This document shows positions 1-9,552 of a stretch of 64,000 nucleotides of DNA, piece after piece. The translations under genes were made by a program, and so were the position numbers. This stretch comes from Phycicoccus sp. CSK15P-2 (GTDB lineage: Bacteria > Actinomycetota > Actinomycetes > Actinomycetales > Dermatophilaceae). The DNA is taken from NCBI RefSeq assembly GCF_016888005.1, contig NZ_JAFDVE010000004.1, positions 54,220 through 118,219 on the forward strand. Reading direction: 5' to 3'. Every line of letters begins with the position of its first letter. Within the stretch, counting starts at the first letter, position 1. The notes beneath the pieces are model-generated. The model was not told the DNA's origin, made no database searches, and saw only the letters and a program-made list of their open reading frames with translations.

Positions 1-1
1 G

Positions 2-403
2 GTCTACGTGCGCGACGCTCGGGGGGACTTCGCGGTCGTCCGGTCGGTGCGGCGGGACCAGTGGGGCGCTCCCGGCGGATGGCGTGAGCCGCACGAGTCG
101 GTGCGGGAGAACGCCGTGCGCGAGGCCACGGAGGAGGTGGGCATCCGGCTCGACCCGGCCGCGCTGCGCGCCGTCGGGTACGAGCGCTTCCACCACCGCA
201 CCGCCGGCGGCCTGTGGCGTGAGGGACAGGACATCCTCCAGGTGTACGTCGTCGACCTCCCGGAGGTCAGGCCGTCGCTGTCGTCGACGCTCGACGACAC
301 CGACGAGCGCCGCTGGGTCACCTGGGACGAGCTCGAGGCGCTGTGCGGCGACCACTTCTACTGGCCGCTCGTCGCCGCCACCCTCACGCCGCGAGCCGAC
401 TGA
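2..403 (+). CDS. NUDIX hydrolase, 5' truncated by window edge
   Basis: C-terminal part of a NUDIX pyrophosphohydrolase; these enzymes cleave nucleoside diphosphates linked to another moiety. The Nudix box is complete: G-W-R-E-P-H-E, seven residues, then R-E-A-T-E-E-V-G-I, matching GX5EX7REUXEEXGU. The reading frame is open to the window edge (V-Y before the first GTG at 8), so the true start probably lies upstream. The substrate cannot be told. The last 20 bases overlap the convergent HD-domain gene. Confidence 0.85.
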   Translation, partial: VYVRDARGDFAVVRSVRRDQWGAPGGWREPHESVRENAVREATEEVGIRLDPAALRAVGYERFHHRTAGGLWREGQDILQVYVVDLPEVRPSLSSTLDDTDERRWVTWDELEALCGDHFYWPLVAATLTPRAD

Positions 404-1040
404 GCTCGCGGGCCAGGTTCTCGCGCGCCGCCGGCTCCCACGTCCGCCGCGCGTGCGGGGTGGCGTACACGTGCGGCCGGACGAGGAACGGCCGCAGCAC
501 CGCGCTGCGACCCGCGGCGTAGTCGGCGGTGGTGACGTGCGCGTACTCCGCACGCACCTGGACGCAGTACTCGTCGAAGCGGGGGGTCGGCGCGGAGAGG
601 ACCCAGAGGTCGGCGTCGTGCAGCAGGACCCGGGCCGGTGCGGCGTGCCGGGCGTCGACCTCGTGGGCGGCGGTGTCGAGGACGACCGTGGCGACGTCGT
701 CGACGAGTACGTCGTCGGCGCCCAGGGTGGCGAGGCACTCGACGGCGTAGCGTGCGCTCGCCCGCTCGTTGTCCGCACCGGTGACCGGGGAGTAGACGGC
801 GTCGTGGAACCAGGCGGCGAGGAGCGCGACCGACCGCTCGCGGCCGCGCACCCGTAGCGCCTTGCACAGCTCGTCGACGGCCGCGATGACCTCCGCCAGG
901 TGGGTCGAGTCGTGGTAGTGCCGGTGTGGCTCGTCCCAGCGGGCGACGAGGTCGCGCCCCACGGCGGCCAGGGCTGCGTCGTCCACCCCGTCGAGCGCAC
1001 CGCGGGCGTCCGCCGCCCACCGGTCCGTCAACGACTGCAT
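384..1040 (-). CDS. HD-domain predicted metal-dependent hydrolase (COG4339 type)
   Basis: 218-residue soluble protein. Metal-ligand motifs of the HD superfamily are visible: RHYHDSTHL near residue 40, AAWFHDAVY near residue 75 and LLHDADLW near residue 143. Length and motif order fit the COG4339 family of predicted HD phosphohydrolases, whose substrate is not established. The ATG is preceded by GAGAGT six bases upstream and no Shine-Dalgarno, so it may be leaderless. It converges on and overlaps the NUDIX gene; the pairing may be incidental. Confidence 0.8.
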   Translation of the reverse strand: MQSLTDRWAADARGALDGVDDAALAAVGRDLVARWDEPHRHYHDSTHLAEVIAAVDELCKALRVRGRERSVALLAAWFHDAVYSPVTGADNERASARYAVECLATLGADDVLVDDVATVVLDTAAHEVDARHAAPARVLLHDADLWVLSAPTPRFDEYCVQVRAEYAHVTTADYAAGRSAVLRPFLVRPHVYATPHARRTWEPAARENLARELSRLAA

Positions 1041-1151
1041 CGGGTCACTCTCGCAGACCGGCGGCCGGATCGGCGCCCGACCGCCGGGGCGCTCCGCACC
1101 GTGGGCGTCGGTCGTTCTCCCGGTGCGCCCGCAGCCCGCTCGGCCGGGCCC

Positions 1152-2385
1152 TCAGGCGAGAGCGGCGCGGCGGCGCTCGAGGTCCGCGCGCTCCGAGGGG
1201 TTCGTCGTGAGCTCGAGGGCCCGGTCGAAGGCCGCCCGCGCCTCGTCGCCGCGGCCCAGCCGCCGCAGCAGGTCGGCACGGGTCGCGTGGTAGGCGGTGT
1301 AGCCGGGCAGCTCGAGGTCCTCGACGAGACGCAGCGCCTCCGCGGCGCCCTCGACCTCCGCGACGGCGACGGCGCGGTTGAGGGCCACGACCGGGGTGGG
1401 AGTCATTGCGTACAGCTGGTCGTAGAGGGCCCGGATCTGCGCCCAAGTCGGTGTCGTCGAATGTCACGGCATCGGTGTGCACCGCCTGGATGGCGGCGAG
1501 CAGCTGGTACTGGCCCGGCCGGTTGCGACGCAGGCACTCCCGGACGAGCTCGTGGCCCTCGGTGACGAGCACCCGGTCCCAGAGCCGTCGGTCCTGCTCG
1601 TCCAGCGGCACCAGGCGGGGCGAGCCGTCGACGTCTCGGACCCTGGCCGGACGCCGGGCGTCGGACAGCAGCATGAGGGCCAGCAGGCCGGTCGTTTCCG
1701 GTTCGTCGGGCATGAGCGAGCACAGCACCCGGGTGAGCCGGATCGACTCGGCCGAGAGGTCGGTCCGGACCGGCTCCTCACCGTGGGCGAGGTAGCCCTC
1801 GTTGTAGATGAGGTAGAGCGTCGCGAGCACGCCGCCGAGGCGCTGGGGGAGCTCGCTGTCGCGCGGCACGCGGTACGGGATGCGGGCATCGGCGATCTTG
1901 CGCTTCGCCCGGGTGATCCGCTGGGCCATCGTCCGTTCCGGGACGAGGAAGGCGTGCGCGACCTCGGGGACGGTGAGCCCGCCGAGGAGCCGGAGCGTCA
2001 GCGCCACCTGGGCCGACCTGGCCAGCGCCGGGTGACAGCAGGTGAAGAGCAGGCGGAGGCGGTCGTCGGGCACCGAGCTCACCGTGGACCCGGGGTCCTC
2101 GTGGGCGTACAGCACGTGTGCCTCCTGGTGGCGTGAGTCCCGGGTGGACTCACGCCGGACGCGGTCGAGGGCCTTGTTGCGGGCGGTGACGGTCAGCCAG
2201 CCCGCCGGCCGCGGGGGGATGCCCTCCTCGGGCCATCGACGAACGGCCTCCGAGAAGGCCTCCTGCGTCATCTCCTCCGCGAGCGAGAGGTCGCCGAAGC
2301 GTCGGGTCAGCCCGGCGACGATGCGACCGAACTCGGCGCGGTAGAGGGTGTCGACGGTGGTGAGGGCATCCCCCGAGCGGGTCAT
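1152..2385 (-). pseudogene. ECF42-type RNA polymerase sigma factor, frameshifted
   Basis: Starts with MTRSGDALTTVDTLYRAEFG at 2385 and carries sigma regions 2 (LAEEMTQEAFSEAVRRWPEE) and 4 (LTVPEVAHAFLVPERTMAQR), followed by the long C-terminal, TPR-like extension typical of ECF42 sigmas. Near position 1445 an extra base breaks the frame: after VTFDDTD the expected WAQIRALYDQLYAMTPTPVV runs in the next frame to the TGA at 1152. The upstream frame instead reads into an arginine-rich shadow. It lies four bases downstream of the DGPF gene, the usual ECF42 partner. Either a real frameshift or a single-base sequence error; the rest of the protein is well preserved. Confidence 0.85.
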
Positions 2386-2389
2386 CTGC

Positions 2390-2752
2390 TCACTCGCTGG
2401 CGAGCGGGCGGACCTCCACCCGCTGGCCGCAGGCGGCCGAGCCCTTGGCGGCGATCTCGATGGCGGCGTCGAGGTCGGAGGCCTCGATGACCCAGAACCC
2501 GCCCAGGAACTCCTTGCTCTCGGCGAACGGGCCGTCGGTGGTCGTGACGTCGCTGCCGGTGTTGTCGACGACCGTGGCACTCTCCGGCGGGGTGAGCCCG
2601 CCGGCGAAGAGCCAGGCGCCGGAGGCCTGGAGCGTCTCGTTGAACTCGTCCACGGCGGCGATGGCGGCCTCCATGGCCGCCTCGTCCGCGTAGACCTCTC
2701 CGGCCTCGTGGACGCCGGCCGCGTGGTAGACGCCGAGCATGTACTGAGCCAT
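2390..2752 (-). CDS. DGPF/YCII-related protein, partner of ECF42 sigma
   Basis: 120-residue protein with the family signature TTDGPFAESKE and the C-terminal WVIEASDLDAAIEIA segment of the YCII/DGPF fold. The start at 2752 is chosen because GGAGGAG precedes the ATG by seven bases and the protein begins MAQYMLG. Upstream in-frame codons add only non-conserved sequence. It is translated just ahead of the sigma gene with a four-base gap. In characterised ECF42 systems the DGPF genes are both partners and targets of the sigma factor; the biochemical role is unknown. Confidence 0.88.
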   Translation of the reverse strand: MAQYMLGVYHAAGVHEAGEVYADEAAMEAAIAAVDEFNETLQASGAWLFAGGLTPPESATVVDNTGSDVTTTDGPFAESKEFLGGFWVIEASDLDAAIEIAAKGSAACGQRVEVRPLASE

Positions 2753-2818
2753 GGTGCTTCTCCTCCGTGTCGTGGCCACGGCCTCCTGCCGTGCCCTCAC
2801 CCGTCCTACGAACGCGCG

Positions 2819-2847
2819 GTCGCGGATGCGACACCCACCTGCCGACA
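2819..2847 (-). promoter_or_regulatory. Possible ECF42-dependent promoter
   Basis: On the minus strand upstream of the DGPF gene there is TGTCGG (2847-2842), then 19 bases, then CGAC (2822-2819). Published ECF42 promoters are described with a TGTCGA-like -35 and a CGA/TC-type -10, so this may be an autoregulated promoter. A second TGTCG lies inside the spacer, so the register is uncertain. Confidence 0.35.
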
Positions 2848-2924
2848 AATCTAGGACGCCCCGGGGCTGCCGGGAGGGGTGGGGTCCGGCGGACGGCGGG
2901 CCGCCTGCGAGCCGGCGCCCGGCG

Positions 2925-4778
2925 TCAGGCCGCGCTCTCGGAGGACTGCGCGGCCGGCGGGGTCCGGCGGACGTCCTCCCACGCGCGGGCGTAGCGGCTC
3001 CCGGTGGTGAGGAGCAGCAGCCCGGTGCCGATGAAGGCGAGCGAGCGGACGACGCCGTCGAGGGCTGCGAGGTCGAAGAGGAACAGCTTGGCGACGGCGA
3101 CCGCGGCGACGACCAGACCCGTGCGCAGCGCGACGTCCGCGCCGCTCGCGTGGTCGAGCGACCACAGGAGCAGGCCCGCCGCGACCGCCATCCAGGCGAG
3201 CGTCGCGAACGCGTGACCCACGGTGAAGCCGGTCTCGGCGTGGGCGAGGCCCAGCCCCGTCATGGTGCCGAGGCTGACGAACAGGGTCGTGACGGCGCCC
3301 AGGCCGACGGCGAGGCCGGTGACCCGGGCGGCGGTCCGCAGTGGGCGGGGGACACCCCGGACGACCGTGGCCGCCCAGACGCCGACCATGCAGAGGACGA
3401 CGGTCAGCACGCCGTCGAGGAACGTGACGGGCAGGTCGTGCCGAGCGGAGCTGCTCCAGTCGGTCACCGCCGCCGCGTGGTCGAGCCATCCGAGCACGGC
3501 CGGCGCGGACATGCCGGTGCCCAGCGCCAGACCGATGCGGGAGCGGGCGGTGCCGGCGACGGCGAGGTGGCCGAGCGCGAGCACGAGGAGCCCGGTGCCG
3601 ACGAACGCGGACGGGGCCCCGGTGACGGCGGCGAGGACCGCCGCCACCGCACCGCCGCCGGCGGTCGTCGCGACGAGATGCGTGGGCAGCGGGCCGAACG
3701 GCGGCCGACCCCAGGTGGTCGCGGTGAGCAGCAGAGCGGCCGCGACGACCAGGTGGGTCAGGGTGTCGAGCGGCGCCTCCTGGGCGGCGTCGACCCCGAG
3801 CGTGGCGACCACGGCGAGACCGACCGAGACCGTCGGAGCGACGCCACCGACGCTCCGACGGGCCGCGTCCCCGGCCATGGCGAGCGAGGCGACGAGCACC
3901 ACCGCGGCGACCGCGGCGAGCCCGAGCGCCTCGACCGGCGGCGGCGTCGTGGCCGCCGCCGCGAGGAGGGAGAGGACGGCGGGCACGGTCCGCACGACGG
4001 TGAGGACCGGGACGGCACGTCCGTCCGCCGCCCACCACCCGACGACGAGGAGGACGGTGAGCAGCGCCGAGAGCACCCATCCGGTGCCCCCGGCGACGAC
4101 CGGGCCGAAGGTCCCGGCGCCGGCGACCATGAGGACGGCCAGGGTCTCGCTCGACCAGGCCCGGGCGAGCCCGAGCCCCGCGACGGCCACGCCGAGGCAC
4201 AGGACGAGCCCGACGACCGGTGGTATCCAGCCGTAGGCCACGGTCACCGCGACGACGTCGAGGAACGCGGCGGCCGCACCGGTCGCGACGAGAGCCACCG
4301 CGGCAGTCCCCACGGGTCGTCCGAGCCCTCGGTCACGCGCCCCTCCACGCGCGCCGAGGACACCGAGGACGGCCGCGAGGGCGGCGCCGGCACTCACCCG
4401 GGCCGCCGGACCGAACCACCCGTGGCGGACGGCGATGACGAGGAGCATCGCGATCCCGGCCAGCGTGACGACCGCGCCGGAGACCGCGAGCACCCGGGTC
4501 ACCGCCCCCTCGCGCCGGTACCACGGGACCGGGGTGGGGAGCGGGGACGAGGCCCGTGCGGGTCCTGGCAGCGGTGCGACCGGGACACCCCGGGTCACCG
4601 TCCCACCGGTGTGCGCGCCCGTGGCCGGCTGCGGCTCCGCAGCGCCCGGGGGGCTCGTCGCGGCATCGTGGTCGAGCTCGGCCCGCATCCGGGCGAGCCC
4701 GTTGCCCACCACGTACATGCGCTGCATCGCGTCGGCGAACTCGCGCTCGAGCCGCACCACGTCATCCCTCTGCGTCAT
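2925..4778 (-). CDS. DUF2339 polytopic membrane protein
   Basis: 617-residue protein starting MTQRDDVVRLEREFADAMQR, with a short soluble N-terminus (about residues 1-90, proline-rich) followed by many alternating hydrophobic segments, roughly 14 or more helices, to the end. The layout and the motif VAVAKLFLFDLAALDGVVR near the C-terminus are those of DUF2339 proteins, whose function is not known; sugar or lipid-carrier transport roles have been guessed. The start at 4778 was chosen over upstream in-frame codons because those fall inside the inverted repeat after htrA. Confidence 0.82.
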   Translation of the reverse strand: MTQRDDVVRLEREFADAMQRMYVVGNGLARMRAELDHDAATSPPGAAEPQPATGAHTGGTVTRGVPVAPLPGPARASSPLPTPVPWYRREGAVTRVLAVSGAVVTLAGIAMLLVIAVRHGWFGPAARVSAGAALAAVLGVLGARGGARDRGLGRPVGTAAVALVATGAAAAFLDVVAVTVAYGWIPPVVGLVLCLGVAVAGLGLARAWSSETLAVLMVAGAGTFGPVVAGGTGWVLSALLTVLLVVGWWAADGRAVPVLTVVRTVPAVLSLLAAAATTPPPVEALGLAAVAAVVLVASLAMAGDAARRSVGGVAPTVSVGLAVVATLGVDAAQEAPLDTLTHLVVAAALLLTATTWGRPPFGPLPTHLVATTAGGGAVAAVLAAVTGAPSAFVGTGLLVLALGHLAVAGTARSRIGLALGTGMSAPAVLGWLDHAAAVTDWSSSARHDLPVTFLDGVLTVVLCMVGVWAATVVRGVPRPLRTAARVTGLAVGLGAVTTLFVSLGTMTGLGLAHAETGFTVGHAFATLAWMAVAAGLLLWSLDHASGADVALRTGLVVAAVAVAKLFLFDLAALDGVVRSLAFIGTGLLLLTTGSRYARAWEDVRRTPPAAQSSESAA

Positions 4779-4803
4779 GACCGACAGCCTCCCCGCAGCA
4801 CGC

Positions 4804-4852
4804 GACAGGGCGCCTGAGCACGGGTACTCATCCCGTGCCCAGGCGCCCTGTC
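4804..4852 (-). terminator. Long hairpin after the HtrA gene
   Basis: Arms GACAGGGCGCCTG (4804-4816) and its exact complement (4840-4852) enclose a second stem GCACGGG/CCCGTGC with a seven-base loop, giving an almost continuous 20-bp stem. It follows the stop codon of the protease by about 30 bases and probably ends that transcript; no U-run follows, as is common in actinobacteria. Confidence 0.65.
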
Positions 4853-4884
4853 GGTGGCGCTCCGGGGTGATGCTCCTGTGGATG

Positions 4885-6306
4885 TCAGCCGGCGTCGGCG
4901 TCCCGGGCTTCGAGGGTCGCGGTGAGCTCCGTGCTCCTCCCGTCACGCAGCACCGTGAGCTGCACGGTGTCGCCGACCGTCTTCTCGCGGATGTGGGCCA
5001 CGAGCGACTCGGCGGAGTCCACCGCCTCGCCGTCGACCGCGACGACGACGTCGCCCTCCTGCAGCCCGGCCTGCGCGGCGGGGGTGCCCTCGCCGACCGA
5101 GGTGATCTCGGCGCCGGCCCGGGTGGCCGAGCCGTCCGAGGCCGAGCCGTCCTGCGGCGTGACACCGAGGTAGGCGTGCTTCGCGGTGCCGGTCTTGATC
5201 AGCTGGTCGGCGATCGAGCTGACCTCGCGGACCGGGATGGCGAACCCGATGCCGATGCTGCCGGACTGGCCGCCGTTCGAGCCGCCGAGCGAGGCGATCG
5301 AGGAGTTGATGCCGACGAGCCGGCCCTCCGCGTCGACGAGCGCCCCGCCGCTGTTGCCGGGGTTGATCGCCGCCGAGGTCTGGATCGCGTTCGTCACGAC
5401 CGGCTCGGCCTGCTGCTGCTGGAAGTCGCCGTTGCCGAAGGGGCTGGACGGCTGCTGCTCGGCCTGCGTCGTCACGGGACGGTTGAGGGCGCTGACGATG
5501 CCGGTGGTCACGGTCCCCGCCAGCCCGAGGGGGTTGCCGACGGCCATGACCGGTTCGCCGACCGTCAGGGCGTCGGAGTCACCGAGGGTGACGGGGGCGA
5601 GGTCCTGCGGTGCGTTCTCGATCGTGATGACCGCGAGGTCGGTCGAGGGGTCGGTGCCCTGGACCTCGGCCGCGTAGGTGCGGCCGTCGGCCAGCGTGAC
5701 CTGGAGCTTCTGGGCGCCGGCGACCACGTGGTTGTTCGTCACGACGTGCCCGTCACGGTCGATGACGACGCCCGAGCCGGCGGCCTCGCCCTGGTTGCTC
5801 GCGGCGTCGATCGCGACGACGCTCGGCGACACCGCGGCGGCCGTCGCGGTCCAGTCCGGGGCGTTCGCGTCCGCCTGGGCGACGGGGCCCTGCTGCTCCG
5901 TGCCGGGGTCCGGCTGGGCCGACGACTGCGCAGTGGAGGGGGTCTGCGCGTCGTCGGTCAGCCGGACCGCGGCGAGGGTGCCGCCGGTGGACAGGGCGGC
6001 GGCGAGCAGGGCGACCGCGGAGAGCTCCGCGACGCGCCGCCGTCCGGAGCCCGAGGAGGGAGATCCCGGGGGGCCGGACGCCCCCACCGGACCGCCCGGC
6101 CCACCGTGAGGGGGAGGGGGGACCGAGGGGCCGGTGGGGTGGTTCTGGGGGGCGTGAGGCTGCTGCTGCGGTGCGGCGGGCAGCGGAGCGGTCTGCGAGC
6201 CCAGCTCCGGCCGGGTGGCGGTGCCCGTCCCGCCGTGGGGGGTGTACCAGGTGGGGGTGGTCCACTCGGGGCCGTTGCTGCGGGGGGTGGGCTGCTGGTC
6301 GCTCAT
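4885..6306 (-). CDS. htrA: HtrA/DegP-like S1C serine protease with PDZ domain
   Basis: 473 residues. A proline- and glutamine-rich cytoplasmic tail (1-90) precedes one membrane helix (about 93-115), so the protease domain is outside the cell. The catalytic triad is visible: H193 in VVTNNHVVAG, D223 in STDLAVITIE, S319 in NPGNSGGALV. A PDZ domain follows from about residue 390. The role is envelope protein quality control under stress. It lies 66 bases after the histidine kinase gene and may share its transcript, as such proteases often sit with envelope two-component systems. Confidence 0.92.
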   Translation of the reverse strand: MSDQQPTPRSNGPEWTTPTWYTPHGGTGTATRPELGSQTAPLPAAPQQQPHAPQNHPTGPSVPPPPHGGPGGPVGASGPPGSPSSGSGRRRVAELSAVALLAAALSTGGTLAAVRLTDDAQTPSTAQSSAQPDPGTEQQGPVAQADANAPDWTATAAAVSPSVVAIDAASNQGEAAGSGVVIDRDGHVVTNNHVVAGAQKLQVTLADGRTYAAEVQGTDPSTDLAVITIENAPQDLAPVTLGDSDALTVGEPVMAVGNPLGLAGTVTTGIVSALNRPVTTQAEQQPSSPFGNGDFQQQQAEPVVTNAIQTSAAINPGNSGGALVDAEGRLVGINSSIASLGGSNGGQSGSIGIGFAIPVREVSSIADQLIKTGTAKHAYLGVTPQDGSASDGSATRAGAEITSVGEGTPAAQAGLQEGDVVVAVDGEAVDSAESLVAHIREKTVGDTVQLTVLRDGRSTELTATLEARDADAG

Positions 6307-6372
6307 CGCTCGTTCGTGCTCCTTCGGCTGGACTACGCCCTACTCAACGCGGTCGAGGTGGACACCGGCTGT

Positions 6373-7860
6373 TCAGTGGCTGGGAGCGGGCTGTGCGAAC
6401 CGGACGACGAAGGTCGCACCGCCCCCGGGGGTCGGAGCGACGCCGACCCGGCCGTGGTGCGCCGCGACGATGGCGGCGACGATGGCCAGGCCCAGCCCGC
6501 TGCCCCCGCTGCCGCGACCTCGGGACGGGTCGACCCGGAAGAACCGCTCGAAGACCTTCGCCGCGATCTCCGGGGGGACCCCGTCGCCGTGGTCGCGCAC
6601 CTCCAGAGCCGTGCCGTCGGCGTCCTTCCCCACGGCCACCTCGACGGGTGTGCCCTCCGGCGTGTGCCGCAGGGCGTTGGCGACGAGGTTGGTGACGACC
6701 TGACGCAGCCGGGGCTCCGAGCCGCTCAGCACGGTGGGCTCGACCGCCCCGGTCAGGCCGACGAGCGCGATGCGCCGCTCCGGGGCCCGGGCCCGGGCGT
6801 CGGCGACGGCGTCCGCCGCGAGGACGGTGAGGTCGACGTCGGTCGTCTCCTCCTCGGGCTCCTCGTCGAGCCGGGCCAGCATGAGCAGGTCCTCGACGAG
6901 GACGCTCATCCGCCCGGACTCGGCCTCGATGCGCGCCATCGCCGACCCGACGTCCGCCGGGTCGCGGACTGCCCCCTGGCGGTACAGCTCGGCGTAGCCC
7001 TGCACCGTCGCCAGGGGTGTGCGCAGCTCGTGGGAGGCGTCGGCGACGAACTGCCGCATCCGCTCCTCGCTCGCCTCCCGGACCGCGAAGGAGGACTCGA
7101 CCCGCGCGAGCATCCGGTTGAGGCTGCGCGAGAGCGAGGTGACCTCGTCGTCGGCCGTGCGCACCGGGACCCGCTGGGTGAGGTCGCCCGCCGCGATGCC
7201 CGCCGCGGTGTCCTCGATCCTGCGCAGCGGCCGGAAGGCCCGGCGCACGGCGAAGTGCCCGAGGACGAGGGACAGCACGAGCGCCAGCGTGCCGAGCAGC
7301 GCGGTCGAGGCCAGGAGCCGGGTCACCGTGTGCGAGACCGTCTCGAGCGGCACGCCGACGGCGACGACGGCGTCCGCGTCGGCGACGGGGGCGGCGACGA
7401 AGCGCCACCGGATGCGCGAGTTCTCGGACCCGACGGTGAACGGGTCCTGGGTGCGGACCCGGGAGTCGTCGCGGGTCAGCACCGGCACCGCGGGGCGGGC
7501 GCTCTGGCCCGTGGGCGACCGGGAGATCGTCCCGGCCGGGCTCTGCAGGACGAACGCGTAGCTCGTGGGCAGCGGGTCGCCCTGCGAGCGCAGGTCGTCC
7601 AGCGCCTGGTTCGCGACGGGGGTGAGCACGCTGCGCAGCTCGGTGTCGATGCGGGCGTCGAGGTCGCTCTTGAGGAGGTAGGCCGTGACCACGCTCGTGG
7701 AGACCAGGGCCGCACCGACCAGCACGCCGACGATGAGGAGCAGCCGGGTCCGCAGCGGGACGGCCTCGAGCTGCCGAACCGTGCCGGCGACGACTCCGGG
7801 GCGGGTCGGCGCGGGACCGGCGGCCTCCGGCCCGACGGGAGGCGCCGACGTCGCCGCCAT
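6373..7860 (-). CDS. HAMP sensor histidine kinase (TrcS-like)
   Basis: 495 residues with two membrane helices (about 38-60 and 182-204) flanking an extracellular sensor region, then HAMP, then HisKA with the phospho-acceptor H277 in VADASHELRTPL, and an HATPase domain with NLVANALRH, DHGDGVP and GSGLGLAIV. The ATG at 7860 overlaps the TGA of the response regulator by one base, so the two are translationally coupled. Domain order resembles mycobacterial TrcS. The signal is unknown; the downstream HtrA gene suggests envelope stress. Confidence 0.9.
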   Translation of the reverse strand: MAATSAPPVGPEAAGPAPTRPGVVAGTVRQLEAVPLRTRLLLIVGVLVGAALVSTSVVTAYLLKSDLDARIDTELRSVLTPVANQALDDLRSQGDPLPTSYAFVLQSPAGTISRSPTGQSARPAVPVLTRDDSRVRTQDPFTVGSENSRIRWRFVAAPVADADAVVAVGVPLETVSHTVTRLLASTALLGTLALVLSLVLGHFAVRRAFRPLRRIEDTAAGIAAGDLTQRVPVRTADDEVTSLSRSLNRMLARVESSFAVREASEERMRQFVADASHELRTPLATVQGYAELYRQGAVRDPADVGSAMARIEAESGRMSVLVEDLLMLARLDEEPEEETTDVDLTVLAADAVADARARAPERRIALVGLTGAVEPTVLSGSEPRLRQVVTNLVANALRHTPEGTPVEVAVGKDADGTALEVRDHGDGVPPEIAAKVFERFFRVDPSRGRGSGGSGLGLAIVAAIVAAHHGRVGVAPTPGGGATFVVRFAQPAPSH

Positions 7861-8573
7861 CAGGTGGACGGGGGCAGCCGCAGGACGTACCCGACGCCGC
7901 GCTTGGTGTGGATGAGCGACGGCAGGCCGTCGGTGTCGAGCTTGCGTCGCAGGTAGGAGATGTAGGACTCGACGATGCCGGACTCCCCGCGGAAGTCGTA
8001 GTCCCAGACGTGGTCGAGGATCTGCGCCTTGGAGAGCACCCGGTTCGGGTTGAGCATGAGATAGCGAAGGAGCTTGAACTCGGTGGGGCTGGTCTCGACG
8101 ACCCGGCCCGCCCGGCGGACCTCGTGGGACTCCTCGTCGAGCTCGAGGTCCTCGAAGACGAGGACGTGACGGTCCTCGTCGGACTCGCCGCGGGTCCGAC
8201 GCAGGACGGCGCGGATACGGGCGACGACCTCCTCGAGGCTGAACGGCTTGGTCACGTAGTCGTCGCCGCCGACCGTGAGCCCCTTGATCTTGTCGTCGAC
8301 CGAGTCGCGGGCCGTGACGAAGACGATCGGCAGCTGCCGTCCCTGGTCGCGCAGCCTCCGGGTGACGGTGAAGCCGTCCATGTCCGGGAGCATGACGTCG
8401 AGGACGCACAGGTCGGGGTCGTGGTCGCCCGCGACTCGGATGGCCTCCGACCCGTTCGCGGCGGTGGCGACGTCGAAGCCGGCGTAGCGCAGCGACGTCG
8501 CGAGGAGCTCACGGATGTTGGGCTCGTCCTCGACGACGAGGAGGCGGGCCTCGGGGGACTCGGTGGCGGTCAC
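7860..8573 (-). CDS. OmpR-family response regulator (TrcR-like)
   Basis: 237 residues. The receiver domain has the acidic pair in VVEDEPN, phospho-acceptor D59 in CVLDVMLPDMDG, and K in YVTKPFS. The C-terminal winged helix has the OmpR motifs TEFKLLRYLMLNPNRVLSK and VESYISYLRRKLD. It is the cognate regulator of the kinase encoded immediately after it with a one-base overlap. Confidence 0.92.
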   Translation of the reverse strand: MTATESPEARLLVVEDEPNIRELLATSLRYAGFDVATAANGSEAIRVAGDHDPDLCVLDVMLPDMDGFTVTRRLRDQGRQLPIVFVTARDSVDDKIKGLTVGGDDYVTKPFSLEEVVARIRAVLRRTRGESDEDRHVLVFEDLELDEESHEVRRAGRVVETSPTEFKLLRYLMLNPNRVLSKAQILDHVWDYDFRGESGIVESYISYLRRKLDTDGLPSLIHTKRGVGYVLRLPPST

Positions 8574-8631
8574 CGCCCTATTCTCGGGCCGAAGCCTGGG
8601 AGTTCGCTGGACGCCCCCTGTGCGGGTGCGC

Positions 8632-9441
8632 TCAGTAACCCTGGTCGTAGGTCTCGAAGCTGCTGCTGCCGCCTCCGTCGGCCACGATGACGAACACGAC
8701 GAAGGTGACGAGGACGAGGACGTTGACGACGAGGCCGATGGTGAAGGCGATCCAGCCGTGCCGGGTGGTACGCCGCGAGCCCTCGGGGTCCGAGGACTGC
8801 TTCGTCAGGGCGACGATCCCGAAGACGAGGGCCGGGATCTGCAGCAGCCCGACGCAGAAGAAGATGAGGGCCCCGGAGACGATCGTCAGCGCGAGGGCGC
8901 TCCCGTTGGTCTGGGTCGGGGCGTATCCCACGGGTGGGGCGGCGTACGGGGAGCCACCGGGCTGGACCGGGGTTCCCTGAAGGGCGGGCGGCGGGTACCC
9001 CGCGGCGGGGCTGCCGACAGGCTGGACGGGCCCGCCGCCGTACGGCGGCTGCCCGCCGTGGGGGGTCGTGCCCGAGGAGGGGTAGGGGGTCCCGGCGCCG
9101 GGGTGGCTGCCGTAGGGGCCCTGGGCACCGGGCGCCGGGGCCGTGCCGTACCCGCCGGGCGCCGGCGGTGTGCCCTGGGGCGCCGCCGGCGGCGGCGCGC
9201 CGTAGGGAGAGCCGTACGTGGGGGACTCGTACGTCGGGGTGGAGTAGCTGGGCCCCACGTACCCCGGTGGCTCGGGGTACGTGGGGGTCGCCTGGGTCTC
9301 GTCGGTCGACACCGGCTGGGTCGGGGCGCTGCCGTACGACGGTCGGTCGGGCAACGGCGGCGGGGCCGTCGGGTCCCCGAAGGTGTCCTCGGCGGGGGCC
9401 TGGCCGTCCCGCTCGTCCCGGTCGTCGCGCTCGTCGCTCAC
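8632..9441 (-). CDS. DUF4190-type membrane protein with proline-rich N-terminus
   Basis: 269 residues. About the first 170 are low-complexity, rich in P, G, Y, Q and T (repeated TYxSPTYGSPYGAPP-like units), followed by two hydrophobic helices separated by a short basic loop (QTNGSALALTIVSGALIFFC and WIAFTIGLVVNVLVLVTFVV) typical of DUF4190. The start is GTG at 9441. Function unknown; proteins of this build are common next to signalling genes in actinobacteria. Confidence 0.75.
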   Translation of the reverse strand: MSDERDDRDERDGQAPAEDTFGDPTAPPPLPDRPSYGSAPTQPVSTDETQATPTYPEPPGYVGPSYSTPTYESPTYGSPYGAPPPAAPQGTPPAPGGYGTAPAPGAQGPYGSHPGAGTPYPSSGTTPHGGQPPYGGGPVQPVGSPAAGYPPPALQGTPVQPGGSPYAAPPVGYAPTQTNGSALALTIVSGALIFFCVGLLQIPALVFGIVALTKQSSDPEGSRRTTRHGWIAFTIGLVVNVLVLVTFVVFVIVADGGGSSSFETYDQGY

Positions 9442-9552
9442 TCTTTCGTCCCCTCGGTGGTGCCGGAAACGGCCCGGTCACCCGGTGCCGCGGTCGAGGG
9501 TAACGGTCGGTGCCCGTCTCCGTGGCAGGGTCCGGCATGTCACGATGCCGGG

